Below, in pieces: positions 50,826 to 64,000 of a DNA stretch of 64,000 nt. Source of the DNA: Numida meleagris (taxonomy: Eukaryota; Chordata; Aves; Galliformes; Numididae). The stretch covers positions 17,479,747 to 17,543,746 of the forward strand of contig NC_034438.1 in assembly GCF_002078875.1 (NCBI RefSeq), written 5' to 3'. The notes beneath the pieces were generated by a model. That model did no database searches. It saw only the letters and a program-made list of their open reading frames with translations, and was not told the origin of the DNA. Numbering within the stretch: position 1 is the first letter of the stretch; each line of letters starts with the position of its first letter. The position numbers and the translations under genes were made by a program.

Positions 50826-52120
50826 ATGCACATTTGCTAGTTGTTCCCTATATTTCCATATGCTTGTATTTTTGCACCATAGGGTTTGAAAATTCACTCT
50901 GTTGGGAAGACGTGCTGGTGTTTTTTGTGCTGACATTTGTGAAGGCAGCAGGGAAACTGATGAACTCCTTTAGGTATTGCTGACTCATTTGATGTGCAGA
51001 ATGCATGGGGCTCACAAAATGACTTTGACTCCTAGTATGAAACAACCTGCTTCATTTATTACAATAAAAATAAATTATTTAGGGAGGTGCAGTGGGTTGC
51101 CTTGAGTCCGATGTGCCAAATGTTTTGTTTAGCAACTTGATTTGTTTTGTCCACAACATGCAAGCTGAGAAGTTGCTTATTCTGATGTCTGTACAAGTGG
51201 TCTCTAGCTGTGCATCCTTCAGTCCTGGTGCCTGATTTGAGGCAGGGCCTGGGCACAGGGCTGCCAGATGTCCCCTCCTGCAATTATTGTGGAGCATGAA
51301 CACATTCCTGTTCTCACCTCAAGCCAGCTGTAGAACAGGCTGAAGCCAGAAATGACAGGGCCACCTCCACATTCCTGCCCTCTGTTTTGTACCTGAAAAA
51401 GCTTGGCCAGACATTTACACCTCTGCCAGTCTGTGACCAGATTCAGATCCCAGATTCACTGTTCCCCACCAGGGTTGTTGCTTCATCTCTTGATTTTTCA
51501 AAGGAACAACCAGTTACCAGAAAACTCATCAGTGCTCAGATAAGAAAGCCATGCAACGCACATTAGGAGTTGGGACCTGAATTCAGTTTTTTCTTTTGAT
51601 CTTAATCCCCTCTGTGCATCCAAGTCCTCTTGCAATGTCATCCTAAAGGCTGCAGTGACAGATAGTAATTAGCAGGAAAGTGATCCTGTGAAAAGTAACA
51701 GAAATGTCATCATTGACTAAAGACTAAAGCAAATAGGATCAATTTAAGATCATAAAGAAACCTAGATTCTGGCATTTCCTGAAAGGTTTGTGTCATTTTT
51801 TTATGGACTAATCCTCCTCACCTGTATTTCATACAAGTTTGCTTAGGAATAGTAGAAAAAGGTAAGCTATGAAGAGTCCACGTGGAACATTGCTTCAGTC
51901 CTTTCTACCCACAGTGTCAGGGAATGTAACTGTGAATGCAAAGAAGTATTAACCTTTATACGGGAAAGAAAGTGCACTCTTCCTTCAGCCTATAGAGGCA
52001 AGATGATCTTTCAAGTCAGGAAAATTGCAATTAGATGGTTTCTCCAGTAAGAGATTGTTATTTTGGTTTTGATCACTGCTAATTTTATTCCTAAAAATGT
52101 CTGGACTGTATTACAAAAGG

Positions 52121-52156
52121 GTACATGTCCTCACATGTACATATACATATGTACAT
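52121..52156. repeat. overlapping short palindromes
   Basis: Two inverted repeats overlap: GTACATGT/ACATGTAC (52121-52128 with 52133-52140, 4-base loop) and ATGTACATAT/ATATGTACAT (52135-52144 with 52147-52156, 2-base loop). Alternative hairpins could form; function unknown. Confidence 0.8.
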
Positions 52157-53565
52157 AAAATATACAGAAAAGAACAGAAGTGAAAACTCACCTTCTCCTG
52201 CCTGCTGAGGAGAGAGTCAAAGCATGGAAAGGGTGGGAAAGATGGGACCACTGTCCCAGCCATCACCCTGCTCTGTAGCCCAGGCAGCTGCTCCAGCAGG
52301 GAGATGGTAAGCATATGTGCATTCAGCCCAGGCTAGCTAGGATCACTCATCTCTTGCAAAACAAGCACTGGTGGAAAATACTAGCCTACAAGGATGTGCC
52401 TGCACTCTGAGTTTTGTCATCGTCAGTGTACTCATGTAGGTGGAATTTTATTTGTTGGAACTGGGTTATAATATCTGACCTGTCTTCTCCCTGATGACTA
52501 CCTGCCTCCTCCACAAAATGATATATATCTGTATATCTATAGATATATACTTGGGCAATATCCTGAGGGCAATAACCAGAAGAACCCTGCTATGTGAAAA
52601 GAGACCCAGGTTTCAACATGCATTACTTCTGTCCCATTTCAGAACAGTTTGCCTTCAGCCTGGTGACTTTTGGCCATTAACTTGGGCTTCTCCAGTCCCT
52701 TATTTGTGTCTTAAAATGACAGGAGCCCAGACACACATACTGATTCATGATCTCCAAAACTTGGGCATCCAGGGAGGACCTGTTGTTAAATGATTACTAG
52801 TGGTGGTAGTTTGGTTTCCATTCTACTTTGATCACCTCCAAATCCCAGTGCACTGCTTTTCAGCAGTGTGCTCAACACTCCACTCCTTTGTACTTGTTCA
52901 CAAGCACAACGTTAGTGGCTTTGTGGCAATAAGCTATTCTGAGAGTTCCTTAAACAAAGCCTTAATGATATATGGCTGCCAAAGTTAGCTGTTTCGCAGC
53001 TGTAATAGCAGGCTGTAGGCTGTGTGGCAGCCAAGCTGTCTTTGTTACTGTATTAAGGAAGGTGTGAGCGCCTGGAATGCTACAGGCAGCAAGGGCCATT
53101 GTGGGTGGCAGCTGCCTCCAGAGTCCTTGAAAGGATACACTGGGATAACTTGATAAGGTGTTTGCATATGTTTGAGGGCATGACATCCACACAAGGCTGG
53201 GTGATTACAGCACAATTTTCTTTGGATGCGAGGCGCTCCCAGTTGCATAGAAATCAGGCAGAAAATATGAAGCACACTGTGTTTTTTCCACTGAGTTCTG
53301 TTTCATGAGAAGTAGTCTCCCTGCTAATGTTAGTGTTAACTCAGTTAATGTGTTTGTGCAGAGTGTTATATTCTTTTAGACTGTCATCAACTTTCCCAAT
53401 CAGGATGCGCCATATTTTGTTAGCAAATCCTGACTGTTGTGACACTCAGACACAAGGTGACATTCTCTCTCCAGGAGTTGGTCTCTGTAAGGCTGCTGTA
53501 AATCAGCAGGAATTTCACTGGAGCTATTTCAGTATAAATGTGGAGTAAATGCTGTTCTTCTCTTT

Positions 53566-53612
53566 GGCCTAAACTCTCCAGTTAACATGGCCCTAAACTC
53601 TCCAGTTATCAT
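53566..53612. repeat. 23/24-bp tandem duplication
   Basis: The segment containing 'cctaaactctccagttaaca' (53566-53588) is repeated at 53589-53612 with one substitution and one extra C. Confidence 0.85.
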
Positions 53613-56600
53613 GATGCTTTGTCACTGCAAATGGTATTCTCCCCTTTCTCCCAGCTCAGAGCTCATTCATTTGTTGAATACTTTGCATATCTATCCACTA
53701 TAGGAGAACATTTTTACATAAAGGAAAGACATAAAACAAGGTCTTCTCTCAATCAAATTCTTCTCCCCCTCTCCTTGTCATTAGCAGAAAGCCCTATCAA
53801 CCCATCCTTGTACTTGGGTACCATTCAGCAGCTCTTGCTAGGTTGCTATAGTTCTAGGTCAACAAGTTACCAAGTCACCAAGCGGTGACTCACTTTAAAC
53901 CAGTGCATGGGATCCAATATCTAAAAGCTGATGTTAGTGTATATGAGGATGATTCTCCAATCAGCATCATCAATTTGTGGAACTATGTTAGCACAAGGGG
54001 ATGAGATGCAGGACCCATATATAGTGTGAATACTGGCATTCCCTGGGGAGGAATAAACAGCATGCCCAGCTTCTTTAAACTGCCTGTAGTCAGTCAGAGA
54101 TACTGAGGCTGCATTTTCCAAATAACTGAGAAAGCTGATTTTAACATGGATCTGTTTTTCAGAAATGAGGATTACACCATATGACTGACTGGCATACTGA
54201 AATGAGATTGTATCCCATAGTGATGAAATATTTTAAGACTGTATCTTACCGTTTATGGACAAACTTAATAAAAAGTATGAACAGAGTTTTGTACCATTTC
54301 CTCTTGTGAATTTTCTTAGTTCTTGGGTTTTCTTCAACTTTTGAATCAATTTTATTCAAAATTCCAAGAGTTGTGAGAGCTTATCAAGAAGAAAATAAGC
54401 TCTCAGTGATTCTCTTATTATGGATTTGATTTTATTATTAAAGCAACCAGGGATACAATTCAAGTATCTGAGATAAATACAGATACTGAACATGTTATTG
54501 ATATCAGCAAACCATTTCCATGGTAAGAACCTGAGATGAGTGGTTTGGGCTGCATACAAGTAGTTTATAGCAAAATCTTTAGTGCTTAAACTTGACAAGG
54601 CAAAAGCGCGTGCTATCTTGCACGTGACTACATTTGGGTTTCCAATTACATTTTGATAACAAAAAATATAAAATCTCTAATTCCCGTCCTTCTCTAGCAA
54701 GAAGGAAAACTCAGCCATTGGTAAATTGCTCTTTCTGGTCAGCAGCTTTTACAAAATATTTCATTCCTTTAGAAAAAGTAAATGAGGCCTGGCTACACCA
54801 ATCACAGCAAGACTAAATGTGCTGCAGGAGATCTTGTATTATATATATATCTCAAGTATTGATAGACATTCCCTGGCTATGACTGATCAATACCTACGCA
54901 GTGGATAATTTGCAGTGAGAAAACTGCTTGCTTGAACCCAAGCAAGTAATTTAAAAGTAGGGTATTATGTGAACAAGAGTGTGGTGCACGAGTGCAGAGT
55001 GCATTACTCTATTCCTTTCTCAGTAAGAGCAGGAATAGCTACTGCATACTTACTACATGCTTTTATGACACATGAAGCAAGGTGTCTGCTCTAAATCCTC
55101 CTTTCCTAATCATCATGTACCTTGTTCTTATGCCCATAACTTTGAAAGCATTTCTAGCAGTTCCCTAATTTTATTATTGAAAAATGTGACTGACCACCAA
55201 GTTATTTCAGGATCCTGCAGATTGAATACCTTGGCTGCAAGCTGTAAAGTGGATAGATACTTAAATGAAGTTGGATATACATTAGAAGTCAAGGATGTAA
55301 GGCTAAATTCCAAAAGTTCATCTAAAGAATGTCAGAACTCATTACTTCTTTGGACTGATGATTCCATGCTGTATAGTCAAATGGATAGTAACTGTGAAGA
55401 AGCTTTTCCCTTAATAAAACTACTTTAATGCTTCTTGAGGTTGCTTTTGTTCTCAGTGTGGGTAACACAATACATTAAAAGCTTACGTTCCAGTATCATC
55501 TTCATATCATGTGTGCAATCGCTGTGTTGGAGATTCAGATGGTCTGAGAGTAAGTTAACTTTTAACAGGTGGTTTCCAAGTAGACTTGTGAGTTCCAGCA
55601 GTGCTATTCTATTAATGCACATTGGAACTTGCAATTCTTGTGGAAAATAGCTCAGGAACTGAAAAAACAGGATGTACAAAATTCTATCTCTTTTAATATC
55701 TTCCCAAACTCTGCATTAGCACTGAGCTATTAGCTGAATACCACATATTTACAAGTTATTTCTTCTGCTACATTGCCAGAAAACCCAACCTTGTATGCTC
55801 CCCTTCACAGTCCTGCCTCTTGCATGTGGGCTGAGTCAGTGGGTCCGACCTACGTCAAAACTCACATGATTGTTTATCTTCTATTTCTTTTCCTCAGTAG
55901 CCAGGAGTATAATGGCATGGGCAGACACTGGGTTTCATTTCAGAATCCAGGTCATGGGTGACTGGCCAGCAGGTCTCCAAAGGCATTCAACTCTGAATAA
56001 GGGAACACAAAGACATGAATTGCTATTTCTGTGCAGCTACTACAGTATTACCATTTTATTATTAACGGGCTGTGGTTTCTCACCTGATGTGCACAACAGA
56101 CCTGAGATGTGGCACCACTCAGAAATGATAGGTTGACTGAGAAATCAGTAATGACAATGAATCTTGGATGCATATTAGATTTAAGTGTTAAGCCAGCCAT
56201 TTGGGAGCTATTTAAATCAATTCAAATCATTCTGTCAACAGATGAAGATAGCAAGTAATCATTCGTGGTATGGCTGCTATTCAGAGAGCAGTTGGGTTCC
56301 TGTCCAGCCTATTTCCTCTGTCACATGGAAAATGTCATTCTGAATTTGTGTGGAGAGGCATGAGTAGAAAAATCAACCTTCTGGGAATTTACTTTTTTAA
56401 TAGTGTGTGAAAAGACTGCTGGAGCTCCTTTTGCAATCCTCTGCTCCTCTCCTCTGATGACTTTCCCTTGGCCTTGTTCCCTGATTAAGCCAGGTGGCTG
56501 TGGGAAAGATGGTGCCTTGCTGCTACATTCCACATTTAGACGCAAGCAAAGAGCAGAACTGATACTATATAAAGCTTTCGCTCCAGTGAGAAGTTCAAAT

Positions 56601-57207
56601 CTGCTACTTACCCTCTAGACCCTCTAGGACCCTTCAGAGTCATGCATTTCCTCCTAAGACACTCACATCCCCTCCCACAAGGGCAGAAAACTTTCACAGA
56701 CTCTGAAACAAAGGCCATGACTAAGCCCAAGTATGCTTATTTTGCAAGCCCTCCATACAGAATGGATAAAGTAGTAATTACAGACCTTTCTTCCAGCTAT
56801 GTTGGAAGTGCACAGGAAGGCACAGATGGGGTCCATGCTGCAGGGTGACTAGCAAAGCAGGGCACCTGCGGAACTCACAGAGGAAACACAAGGAAGCCAC
56901 TATCTATCCCAGTACTCTAGTGATGCATGTAGGGAAGAAAAGAGCTTATAGATTTGGAAAGGACCATAGAGCAGATAATCTCTTATTTCCTGTTTCCCTG
57001 GCGGCTTTTTTCAAAGGAGAAGAGCTTCTTCAGGTCTGGTTGGCTTGTCCCTCTGCTACTCAATTGATTCCAGCTGGTTTCATCTCTCTTTCATTCAACA
57101 ATTTAGGTGAAGTTACAAAAAACAAAAATATTTTCAACATCCTTGATGCTGCCTTTAAGTGCTATATGTTGGCTATTCATGTAATGAAGATTGTGCAGTG
57201 TATATAA

Positions 57208-57232
57208 ATTTACATATGTATATATATATATT
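57208..57232. repeat. short TA-rich repeat
   Basis: TATA-rich run 'acatatgtatatatatatat'. Simple sequence only. Confidence 0.75.
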
Positions 57233-58824
57233 CAGTATGTTTCAGTAATTGAATAACAATCATTTGAATTTTGCTTACATAATATTTCATGTAGCTCCCA
57301 AGTTAACCTGGTTTCATTTCTAAGAATTAAACACTTTGCTTTGTTAGTTCTTAATAATGCAAATGCGTGAAAAGGCCTTACTGTGAGTGTTTAACACCTG
57401 ATACTCTCTTGTTGAGAAGAAGAGAATGCTGAGTATTTCCAGAGGTACCAAAATTTACAGGAGTGGATCTAGAGGTTATGAAGTGGTTACTTTGAAGACA
57501 TGCTTTGCTTAATGCAGTGAGTAGGACATCATCATTATACAGCATGCACCTGTAGCTCACCTCCTGCAGTGCTGCCACCACGAGGATTCATCTTTTTCCT
57601 CTCATGAGTGAATGTTAAAGAATGTGGTGAAGGAGAAGGAGCTGCTGACAGGAAAGGATCTGAGAGATCTAGTTTTCAGTTTCAAAGTGATTTTTTATCT
57701 GACTTTGTAAGTGCCTGGGTGGTCCTTCTTACTAGCGTGTCTGAAAAAAAGATGTTTGTGTGGAGAGACAGAGAGAACTAGCTTCCTTGTTTTTCCTAAA
57801 CATTTTAGATATATAGCATCAGGCCACACAAGCCAGCTACATTCTGATGGCACAGTAAGTTTATTTATTACAACTCAGGCAGACTGATTCAGCTATAACC
57901 ACTAATTGTGTAGGACTCTTGCTGCCTTCCCTGTAGACCTTATTATTTACATTTCAGAGACTTGAACAGGATTCCAAATTGAAGTTTTGTTTTTCTGACA
58001 ATAGAAAAAAAAAACCAACAAATTTTAAGATGCACCATTAGATATGGCAATTCCTCGTCTATTATTTTTAAAGCAGCTGCTATCCCCAGGACAAGAGATT
58101 TAATTGTGAGAGAGGACATCCAGACAGTACTGAGTCTGCAGAAATTTCTGGGACATGGATCTAGAAATTCAGCAAAGTCATTTCAGATTCTGTTTATGCT
58201 AAAAACTGATATAACACTGATCATATTTAGGCTGCCATAAACACATGCAACCATCTGTCTCCAAGCAGTTAATTTGATTGATACTTAACATGGTAGATTT
58301 ATAAATATATTTAGCTCTCCAGTTGTAATTGGCCATTTCCTTTTCTGGGGGAAAAACATATATGTGTGTGTATAAGAGAATAACAGAGCTGGCAAAAGTA
58401 TCTGATGTCTTTATGTGCCTTCAAAAAAAAAGGAATATTAGAAGAGTTAGTTCTGGGCTTATCAATGACAGCAGACATTTTGGAGAGACATGACTGTGTC
58501 CAGAGGTGTGCTCACCTTCCCTGGGTGTGGCAGAAGGTGTCAGGGCTGTTCGTGTGAACATCTGCACTGGCTTCATTTTCCATTGTTTTGACAGGAAGTC
58601 CCAAGTGTTTCTAGTCATTTGGAAAGGTGACAATTAATATTGCTCCAGATGTCCTTGTCCCCAGAATAACTTTTAAAATAATTTCTAAATACTATCTTTA
58701 CAAGAAACGGTTCTGGAAATGTGTAGGCATGCTGTTTTTGGAGAAAGATGAAGTATATAAATGAGGGACATTTGAACGCTGCGTAAAAAGAACCGTTACT
58801 AAGACAGCACAAACATACTGTTCT

Positions 58825-58887
58825 GTATATAGTATATATATATGTTTTACATATATACTATATGTATATAGTATATATATATGTTTT
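58825..58887. repeat. AT-rich direct and inverted repeat
   Basis: A 24-base unit (58825-58848, beginning gtatatagtatatatatat) is exactly repeated at 58864-58887, period 39. The spacer contains the inverse complement of part of the unit (catatatactat at 58850-58861), so each copy can also pair into a hairpin. Probably a product of replication slippage in TA-rich DNA. Confidence 0.85.
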
Positions 58888-59374
58888 TCTGAAGAGATGC
58901 TATTAGGCTTTACTGTCAGGAAACAGCACCTTCCTTTGCCTCAGATAGGACTTTATTGGCACTTGCTAGGGACGATATTAATGTGTTGGGAGTTGACTGT
59001 GATTTTCAGGTAGTTCACATTGTTGTTTTGCATTTGTGGAAAAATTCAGTGCAGACATTTGCCTTCCCATTAAACCTGCAACAGTGCAGATAAACATTGC
59101 TTTCAATTTCCACAGGAAATAGAGGCAGAAAAAAGTAAAGGAAAAGAAATAGACCACAGTTACTCAAAATGATAACAACAGACTCAGGAGAGTGATAAAA
59201 TGATGATTTTTGTATTTAGTGTGTGAAACAAAAGCATGAAAAAGGCAAAAAAACAGAAAACATCTAGCTCTGATGAGGAATATCTTTTCTGTCTGATGGT
59301 AATCTTACAGGAACTCAAAACTACCCAGACAAAAAAAAAACAATCTTAATATAGCTAGAAATTTGCTAGTAGGG

Positions 59375-59396
59375 AAAAAAAAAAAAAAAAAAAAAA
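59375..59396. repeat. poly-A tract (22 A)
   Basis: Homopolymer A followed by 'ggaaaaaaagaag'. No polyadenylation signal or recognisable retrocopy lies upstream, so it is treated as a simple repeat. Confidence 0.88.
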
Positions 59397-60449
59397 GGAA
59401 AAAAAGAAGACCTGTCTTCCTTGCTCTTTCCATTCCTTCAGAGGGAATTTATTGTGTATTCATTACTCTACTGAAATTTTTACTTTCTTGGTCTTACTTC
59501 ATCAAAAAAGTGGTTGTAAGAATGATACTTGCAAATACAGTAATTCTTATAATCAATGAGAGTCATTCCAGTCATCTATATTAACAGTTTCAATGTAAGT
59601 AATAAGTTTTCTTAAAGAACTTAGTTTATACCATATTTTTCACTGTTACTAATTTGTTTGGCTGTTTGACAACAGCTGCTTCTATTAAATTTGTGCAGTT
59701 TTTCTGGGGAAAAAATAAAAGGCATTCTTCTTATCATTTGGATGTATAAAAAATAGCAGAAAATAAATATGTAAGCTACACTCATGAAAAAGAAATAAGT
59801 AAGAACTTCAACATAAGAGAATAAATCAGTATTGAACCATCATAAACATATCTGGTCCCTCATATTACTAGACAAATGAACAGTCCTAGGGCAAATCTGG
59901 GCAAAGCCTTGCATGCAGGCAACAGGAAGAATGAGCCCAGGGAGACTTCTTGTCTCCCAGAGATATGAATTTCTGTTTATTGGTCTGGCTGAAGATAATC
60001 TGTTTAAAGATGGCATCTACTAGTTAAATATGAACTGAGATCATCCAGTTTCAGGTGTACAAAAACCAAGGCAAAATATCCACAAGGTCTTTCCCTTGAA
60101 GCACAAAGGTTCTTATTTCCCATTGTAAGTGAGGCCAATTCATCAGCTAAATTTGTGTGAGCAAGTTTCCCCTTTGTTTCAGATGTTTTCATGGGATGGC
60201 AAGGAGAAATACTATCTTCACAAGTCGCAGTTCTTGTTGCCTTGTAAACGTACCTCTGTTATTGTGTTAAATATCCACACAAAAACATGTGGCTGGAAAC
60301 TGCCAGTCTGAAGGTCCTAGCAGGAGAGCTGTGGGACCAACAATCTTCAGAAATCCCGAAGAACCTTTGTCCTCCGAACTTGTAAGCCTGCATGTCAAAC
60401 ACATGGTTCGTTTGCTTCCTACCCTGGATAACATAACATGGAGTTATGG

Positions 60450-60770
60450 GAGTGAGTCCACCGTAGAGCCATGAAAATTATGAAAGGCCTGGAGCACCCC
60501 TCCTGTGAGGAGTGGCTGAGAGACCCGGAACTGTTCAACCTGGAGAAGAGAGGGCTCAGATGAGATCTGATCTTATCAATATCTACTGCACTTAGGAGGG
60601 AGGGAAGGTGCAAAGAGCATGGAGCCAGGCTCTTTCCAGGGGTGCCCAGTGCCAGGACACAATGGGACACAGCAGGTTCCCTCTGAACAGCACAAAACAC
60701 TTTGGTACTGTGTGGGAGGTGGAGCAGTGGCACAGATTTCCCAGAGAAACTGTGGACTGTGCTTGGGACT
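60450..60770 (+). mobile_element. CR1: CR1 LINE fragment, sense, diverged
   Basis: Sense fragment of ORF2 C-terminal half. It shows the region equivalent to 'RAMKIMKGLEHPSCEEWLRDPELFNLEKRGL' (about 60466-60558, landmarks only), then a stretch equivalent to 'GARLFPGVPSARTQWD' and a decayed C-terminus ending near 60770. The octamer tail is lost, and stops and frameshifts occur. Older than copies B and D. Confidence 0.82.
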
Positions 60771-63143
60771 AGCAGCTAGCAGTAGCATCCCACAGAGGTG
60801 TGTCTGATCATGGCTGCTGGAATTTTAAAGTGCAGTGTCTAGTTTAGCCCTATTCCCATACACAAGACATAGAAAACTTCCTTGTCAACTCCTTCCAGCA
60901 CTTAATCTGTAGTACATGTAATTGAAGCTGTATTTTCTTTGTAAAGTAGCTCTAGCATGATATGTGGGAGGATGTAGGTTTCTGAGATGCTTCTGCCTCT
61001 TTCCGATTGCACTGATGCCACGGACGAGCTGTGGCCATAAGAGTCCACAGAGGCATCTTCAGTACACTCATCTTTTCAAAGGCACAGAGTAACTAACATT
61101 GGTTCCAAGCATGGCATAAGGAGACCCATAAATGGTTTTGGCAAGGTTGCTCTCCATTCCCATAGCACACTGCTCTCATGGTTATTTTCTTGGCATTTCC
61201 TGAGGCTTGTCAGCAGAGTACCTTTGCTGAAACTGTATTTTGTCATCCTGTATTGCCATTGCCTTGAAACATCTTCTCAGACCTGTCTTATAAGCATGAA
61301 ATATCCTGTTGTGGTGACTCAGAAACAGCACAGTTGATTTACCTCAGATTGCTCATCATGAATGATGAGATACCTCCAGCAAATAGACATATAGAAATAG
61401 CAGAGCAGAAAGTCAATACAGCAACTTCACTGAGAGGGGCCAAAGAAGAAAATGGGTCATGCGAGAGAAGCTGAGGTTCTGAAACTTTGTCATTTCCCCA
61501 AACTGGGACCAAAAAATGGTGTTCTCACATCCTCACCCCATGGATGAAAATATTTGCTTCTAAAAGTGGTATCAAAATGACTACGCCTGACTTTCCTGGT
61601 AGCATTTATTACATAGTTTCTGTGCTGGCATGAAATGTCTGGGCTTCTTTAAACCAAAGCATTCTGCTGTCCCCTGTGACTGCCCACAGTCTTATGTTCT
61701 TATGGAGCATCTCAATTCAGTGTTGTTTCTATAGCATTCGCTGATGAAAAATCGCTGTCAAAATTTTGAGCCGTGGCTAATTACTGACATATCATGAAGA
61801 TTCATGGTTCTTTGACTCCAAGGCTTCGTTGGGTTTAGTATGCTTTCAAAACTGCACGCAACTAAGTCCATTATTCACTCACTGTTCAGAGGTATTTCAT
61901 TCTGCCAAACTGCTCTATCCTTCTTCTGGCTCAGGACTATCATTTGTTTCCCTTGTTAGTGTTCGTGTCTTTGAGCATTTCTGGAGGTGGAGTGTTTCCT
62001 GTACAAGATTTCCATGAAGGACAGAATATTATGGATACCAAATAGCAGATACCCTAAAATGATGGGACATTTAGTGAGGATTCTGCCCTTTAGAACAGAG
62101 AATGTAGCTACATTGAGCTCCCCCAGAATAAAAGCATTATGTTGTATTCAGCTTATTATTTAGTGGATAATCACTTAACTGTTGCAAGCTGAAAACAAAT
62201 CCTCAGAAATCACTTCTAGACGAAAATAGCCGAGGAAAAGAAGGCAACTGCACTGTTAATTTAAAATGATACTTGATACAAATCTCAACTTTTTATTGAA
62301 AGCAAAAGTGTTGCAGAGATCTTTAGCCTGAGGATCCCATCAAATCAACTGTTTTGCACAGAGCTTTTCCAGATCTCAGGCTGGAAAGTGATGAAAACAG
62401 ATGCAAAATTTACTATACTTTCAACTCACAACCTGCCAATATTCTGCTCACACAGTGGAAAGCCACTGTGCTAGGATGAAGCTACACCTCTTGTAGTCAG
62501 TAGAAGAGATGGCTGACAGCAATCCCTGCAAGAGCAGAACTTTGCTGTCAGCCACAGATAGTTCATTGCAGGAGATGATGGCATTTTGCAGGCCACCACC
62601 AGTGCTGTGGAAAAATGTGCTGCCTGCAGTGTGTAATAATTTTGTGCTGTTTCGTGTTTCTTAATGCAAGTCAGGCACAACTGGACTTCTGGCGTGAGCT
62701 GAAAGTCTCCCACAAGGTCTATTCTGAGCTCTCATTGCAGCGAAATAAGAGCTGTGCATATGTCAGTGTATTAAAGGTTTTGTGTGCTATGAAACCCAGT
62801 TGAGAAAGTTTCTCACAGGCTCCTCATGCTTTTAGATTTAGAAATCCAGAAATCCTTTGAGGGTACAGCAGTTGGGTGAGAAGCATGGCTTTGATTTCTG
62901 CTGACAAGTAATAGAAGTTCAAGCCAGATTTACCTCTCTTTAAAGCATGGCTGAGCATTTTTCTGTTCATTCTTGTTATTTCAATGCTTCAGAAGAGCAC
63001 CAAAACAAAGACCAGTGCCGCAGAATAATGAATACTTCCTGAAAAGTAAAATATTTCCAAAAAGTGGAAAGTGGCTGCTCAGATACTGTAGTACAGATCT
63101 CAGATAACAGTGTAATTATCTCACATACTGGTTTCATTGATCG
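60771..63143. other. unique non-coding sequence
   Basis: About 2.4 kb with no recognised gene, RNA or transposon. Confidence 0.5.
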
Positions 63144-63560
63144 AATCATAGAATCATAGAATGATTTCAGTTGGAAGGGACCTCAAAGCTCACCCCATTC
63201 CAACGCCCTCCATTTGCAGGGCTGCCCCCCACCAGCTGAAACTGCCCAGGGCCCCATCCAACCTGGCCTTGAGCACCTCCAGAGATGGGGCACCCACAGC
63301 TTCTCTGGGCAGCCTGTGCCAGTGCTTCACCACCCCCTGAGTAAAGACTTTAATCCTAACATTTAACCTAAATTTTCCCTCTTTTAGTTTGAAATTATTC
63401 TCCCTTGTCCTATCACTATCAGACTGTGTAAAAGTTGGTCTCCCTCCTGCCTGTAAGCTCCCCTTGAGTACTGGAAGGTTGCAGTAAGGTCTTCTTGGAG
63501 CCTTCTCTTCCCAAAGCTGAATAAGCCCAACTCCCTCAGCCTTTCTTTACAGAGAGCGTA
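63144..63560 (-). mobile_element. CR1: CR1 LINE, 5'-truncated, antisense
   Basis: About 415 bp of antisense CR1: two octamers at 63144-63163, 3' UTR ('cagttggaagggacctcaaa'), then reversed ORF2 C-terminus. Truncated near 63560 in the region encoding '[10 protein letters not shown]' in sense. Same 3' type as the copies at 4.7 and 41.1 kb. The frame is broken. Confidence 0.93.
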
Positions 63561-64000
63561 GATAATTTATTCTCACCTTGAACTGGTAATTACTCAATAT
63601 AAGCTCACACACTCAAGAATGCCTCTTTAGTTTTCAGTGTTGTTTAACAAAAGTTCACACAAACATGTTTTTCTAAGATCAGTTTTTCGGCTGCATTGAC
63701 CAAAAATGCTTTAGAAAACAGTTATTCCATATCAGAGAGCCTATAGTTTCAAGTGAGTAAAAGTATGTTTTGTGAATTTGTTTATATACTATAATAAATA
63801 TTTCTAGATCATTCTGTTTTATTGACTTTCACTCCTACAGCACGTCTTGGGGTGGAAAACTCGGGCTTCCTACAGAAATAGAAGTAGCTAAAGAGAAAAT
63901 CTACCACCACACTGCATCACGCTGTCCTTTGTCCCAACTCCAAATTGGTAAATTATTACAACTCTGTATACATTTATATTTCAACACCTCTCCTATGTCT
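63561..64000. other. unique non-coding sequence to window end
   Basis: AT-rich DNA, no recognisable feature. Confidence 0.5.

Larger units (their letters stand above)
44483..60449. other. unique non-coding sequence, 16 kb
   Basis: The longest CR1-free stretch of the window. It has AT-rich repeats (52121-52156, 57208-57232, 58825-58887), a poly-A (59375-59396), a small tandem duplication (53566-53612) and a purine-rich tract (50776-50825). Two frames of 118 and 120 codons (55072-55428, 56845-57207) have no recognisable content and are judged to be chance. No RNA gene was seen. Confidence 0.45.

Noticed and set aside
55072..55428. 118-codon open frame
   Set aside because: No recognisable motif, no splice or promoter context; a frame of this length is expected by chance in 64 kb read six ways.
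56845..57207. 120-codon open frame
   Set aside because: Same reasons; content not protein-family-like.

Overview
The window looks like non-coding vertebrate nuclear DNA from a bird. The evidence is repeated insertions of the CR1 LINE, whose 3' ends carry the avian-type ATTCTATG octamer tail. No Alu, B1/B2 or L1-like sequence was seen, most of the DNA is AT-rich and CpG-poor, and a sized run of N lies in a simple repeat, as in a draft assembly. Chicken or another galliform would fit, but nothing here fixes the species.

No exon of a cellular protein-coding gene could be recognised on either strand, and no RNA gene was seen. The only open frames with recognisable protein content belong to CR1 ORF2 (reverse transcriptase). 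The window is therefore best read as intergenic DNA or the interior of a large intron.

Layout. 1-18.9 kb: mostly unique sequence with two CR1 3' ends (2.6 and 4.7 kb), a (CTTTC)n tract running into a 615-base gap (10.2-10.8 kb), a long poly-T, an (AAC)n array and a short GC/CpG-richer patch near 18 kb. 18.9-20.9 kb: a compound CR1 locus with a block in the opposite orientation. 20.9-25.0 kb: unique sequence and an old CR1. 25.1-30.1 kb: the main feature, a 5-kb stack of at least four CR1 copies. In it, a young 5'-truncated copy with an open 515-codon RT frame sits inside an older CR1, flanked by a likely 4-bp target duplication (TGGT). 30.3 kb: a tiny CR1 end whose octamer tail has expanded to about 19.5 units. 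30.5-64 kb: long unique stretches with scattered CR1 fragments at 38.3, 41.1, 44.4, 60.5 and 63.1 kb, plus microsatellites.

No operon-like or pathway organisation exists here. The interest lies in transposon archaeology (nesting, inversion, tail expansion), a few structured AT-rich repeats, and two weak candidates for unrecognised function: a mostly open frame on the minus strand at 5.6-6.0 kb and the CpG-richer patch near 18 kb. CR1 boundaries are estimated by eye and may be off by tens of bases.
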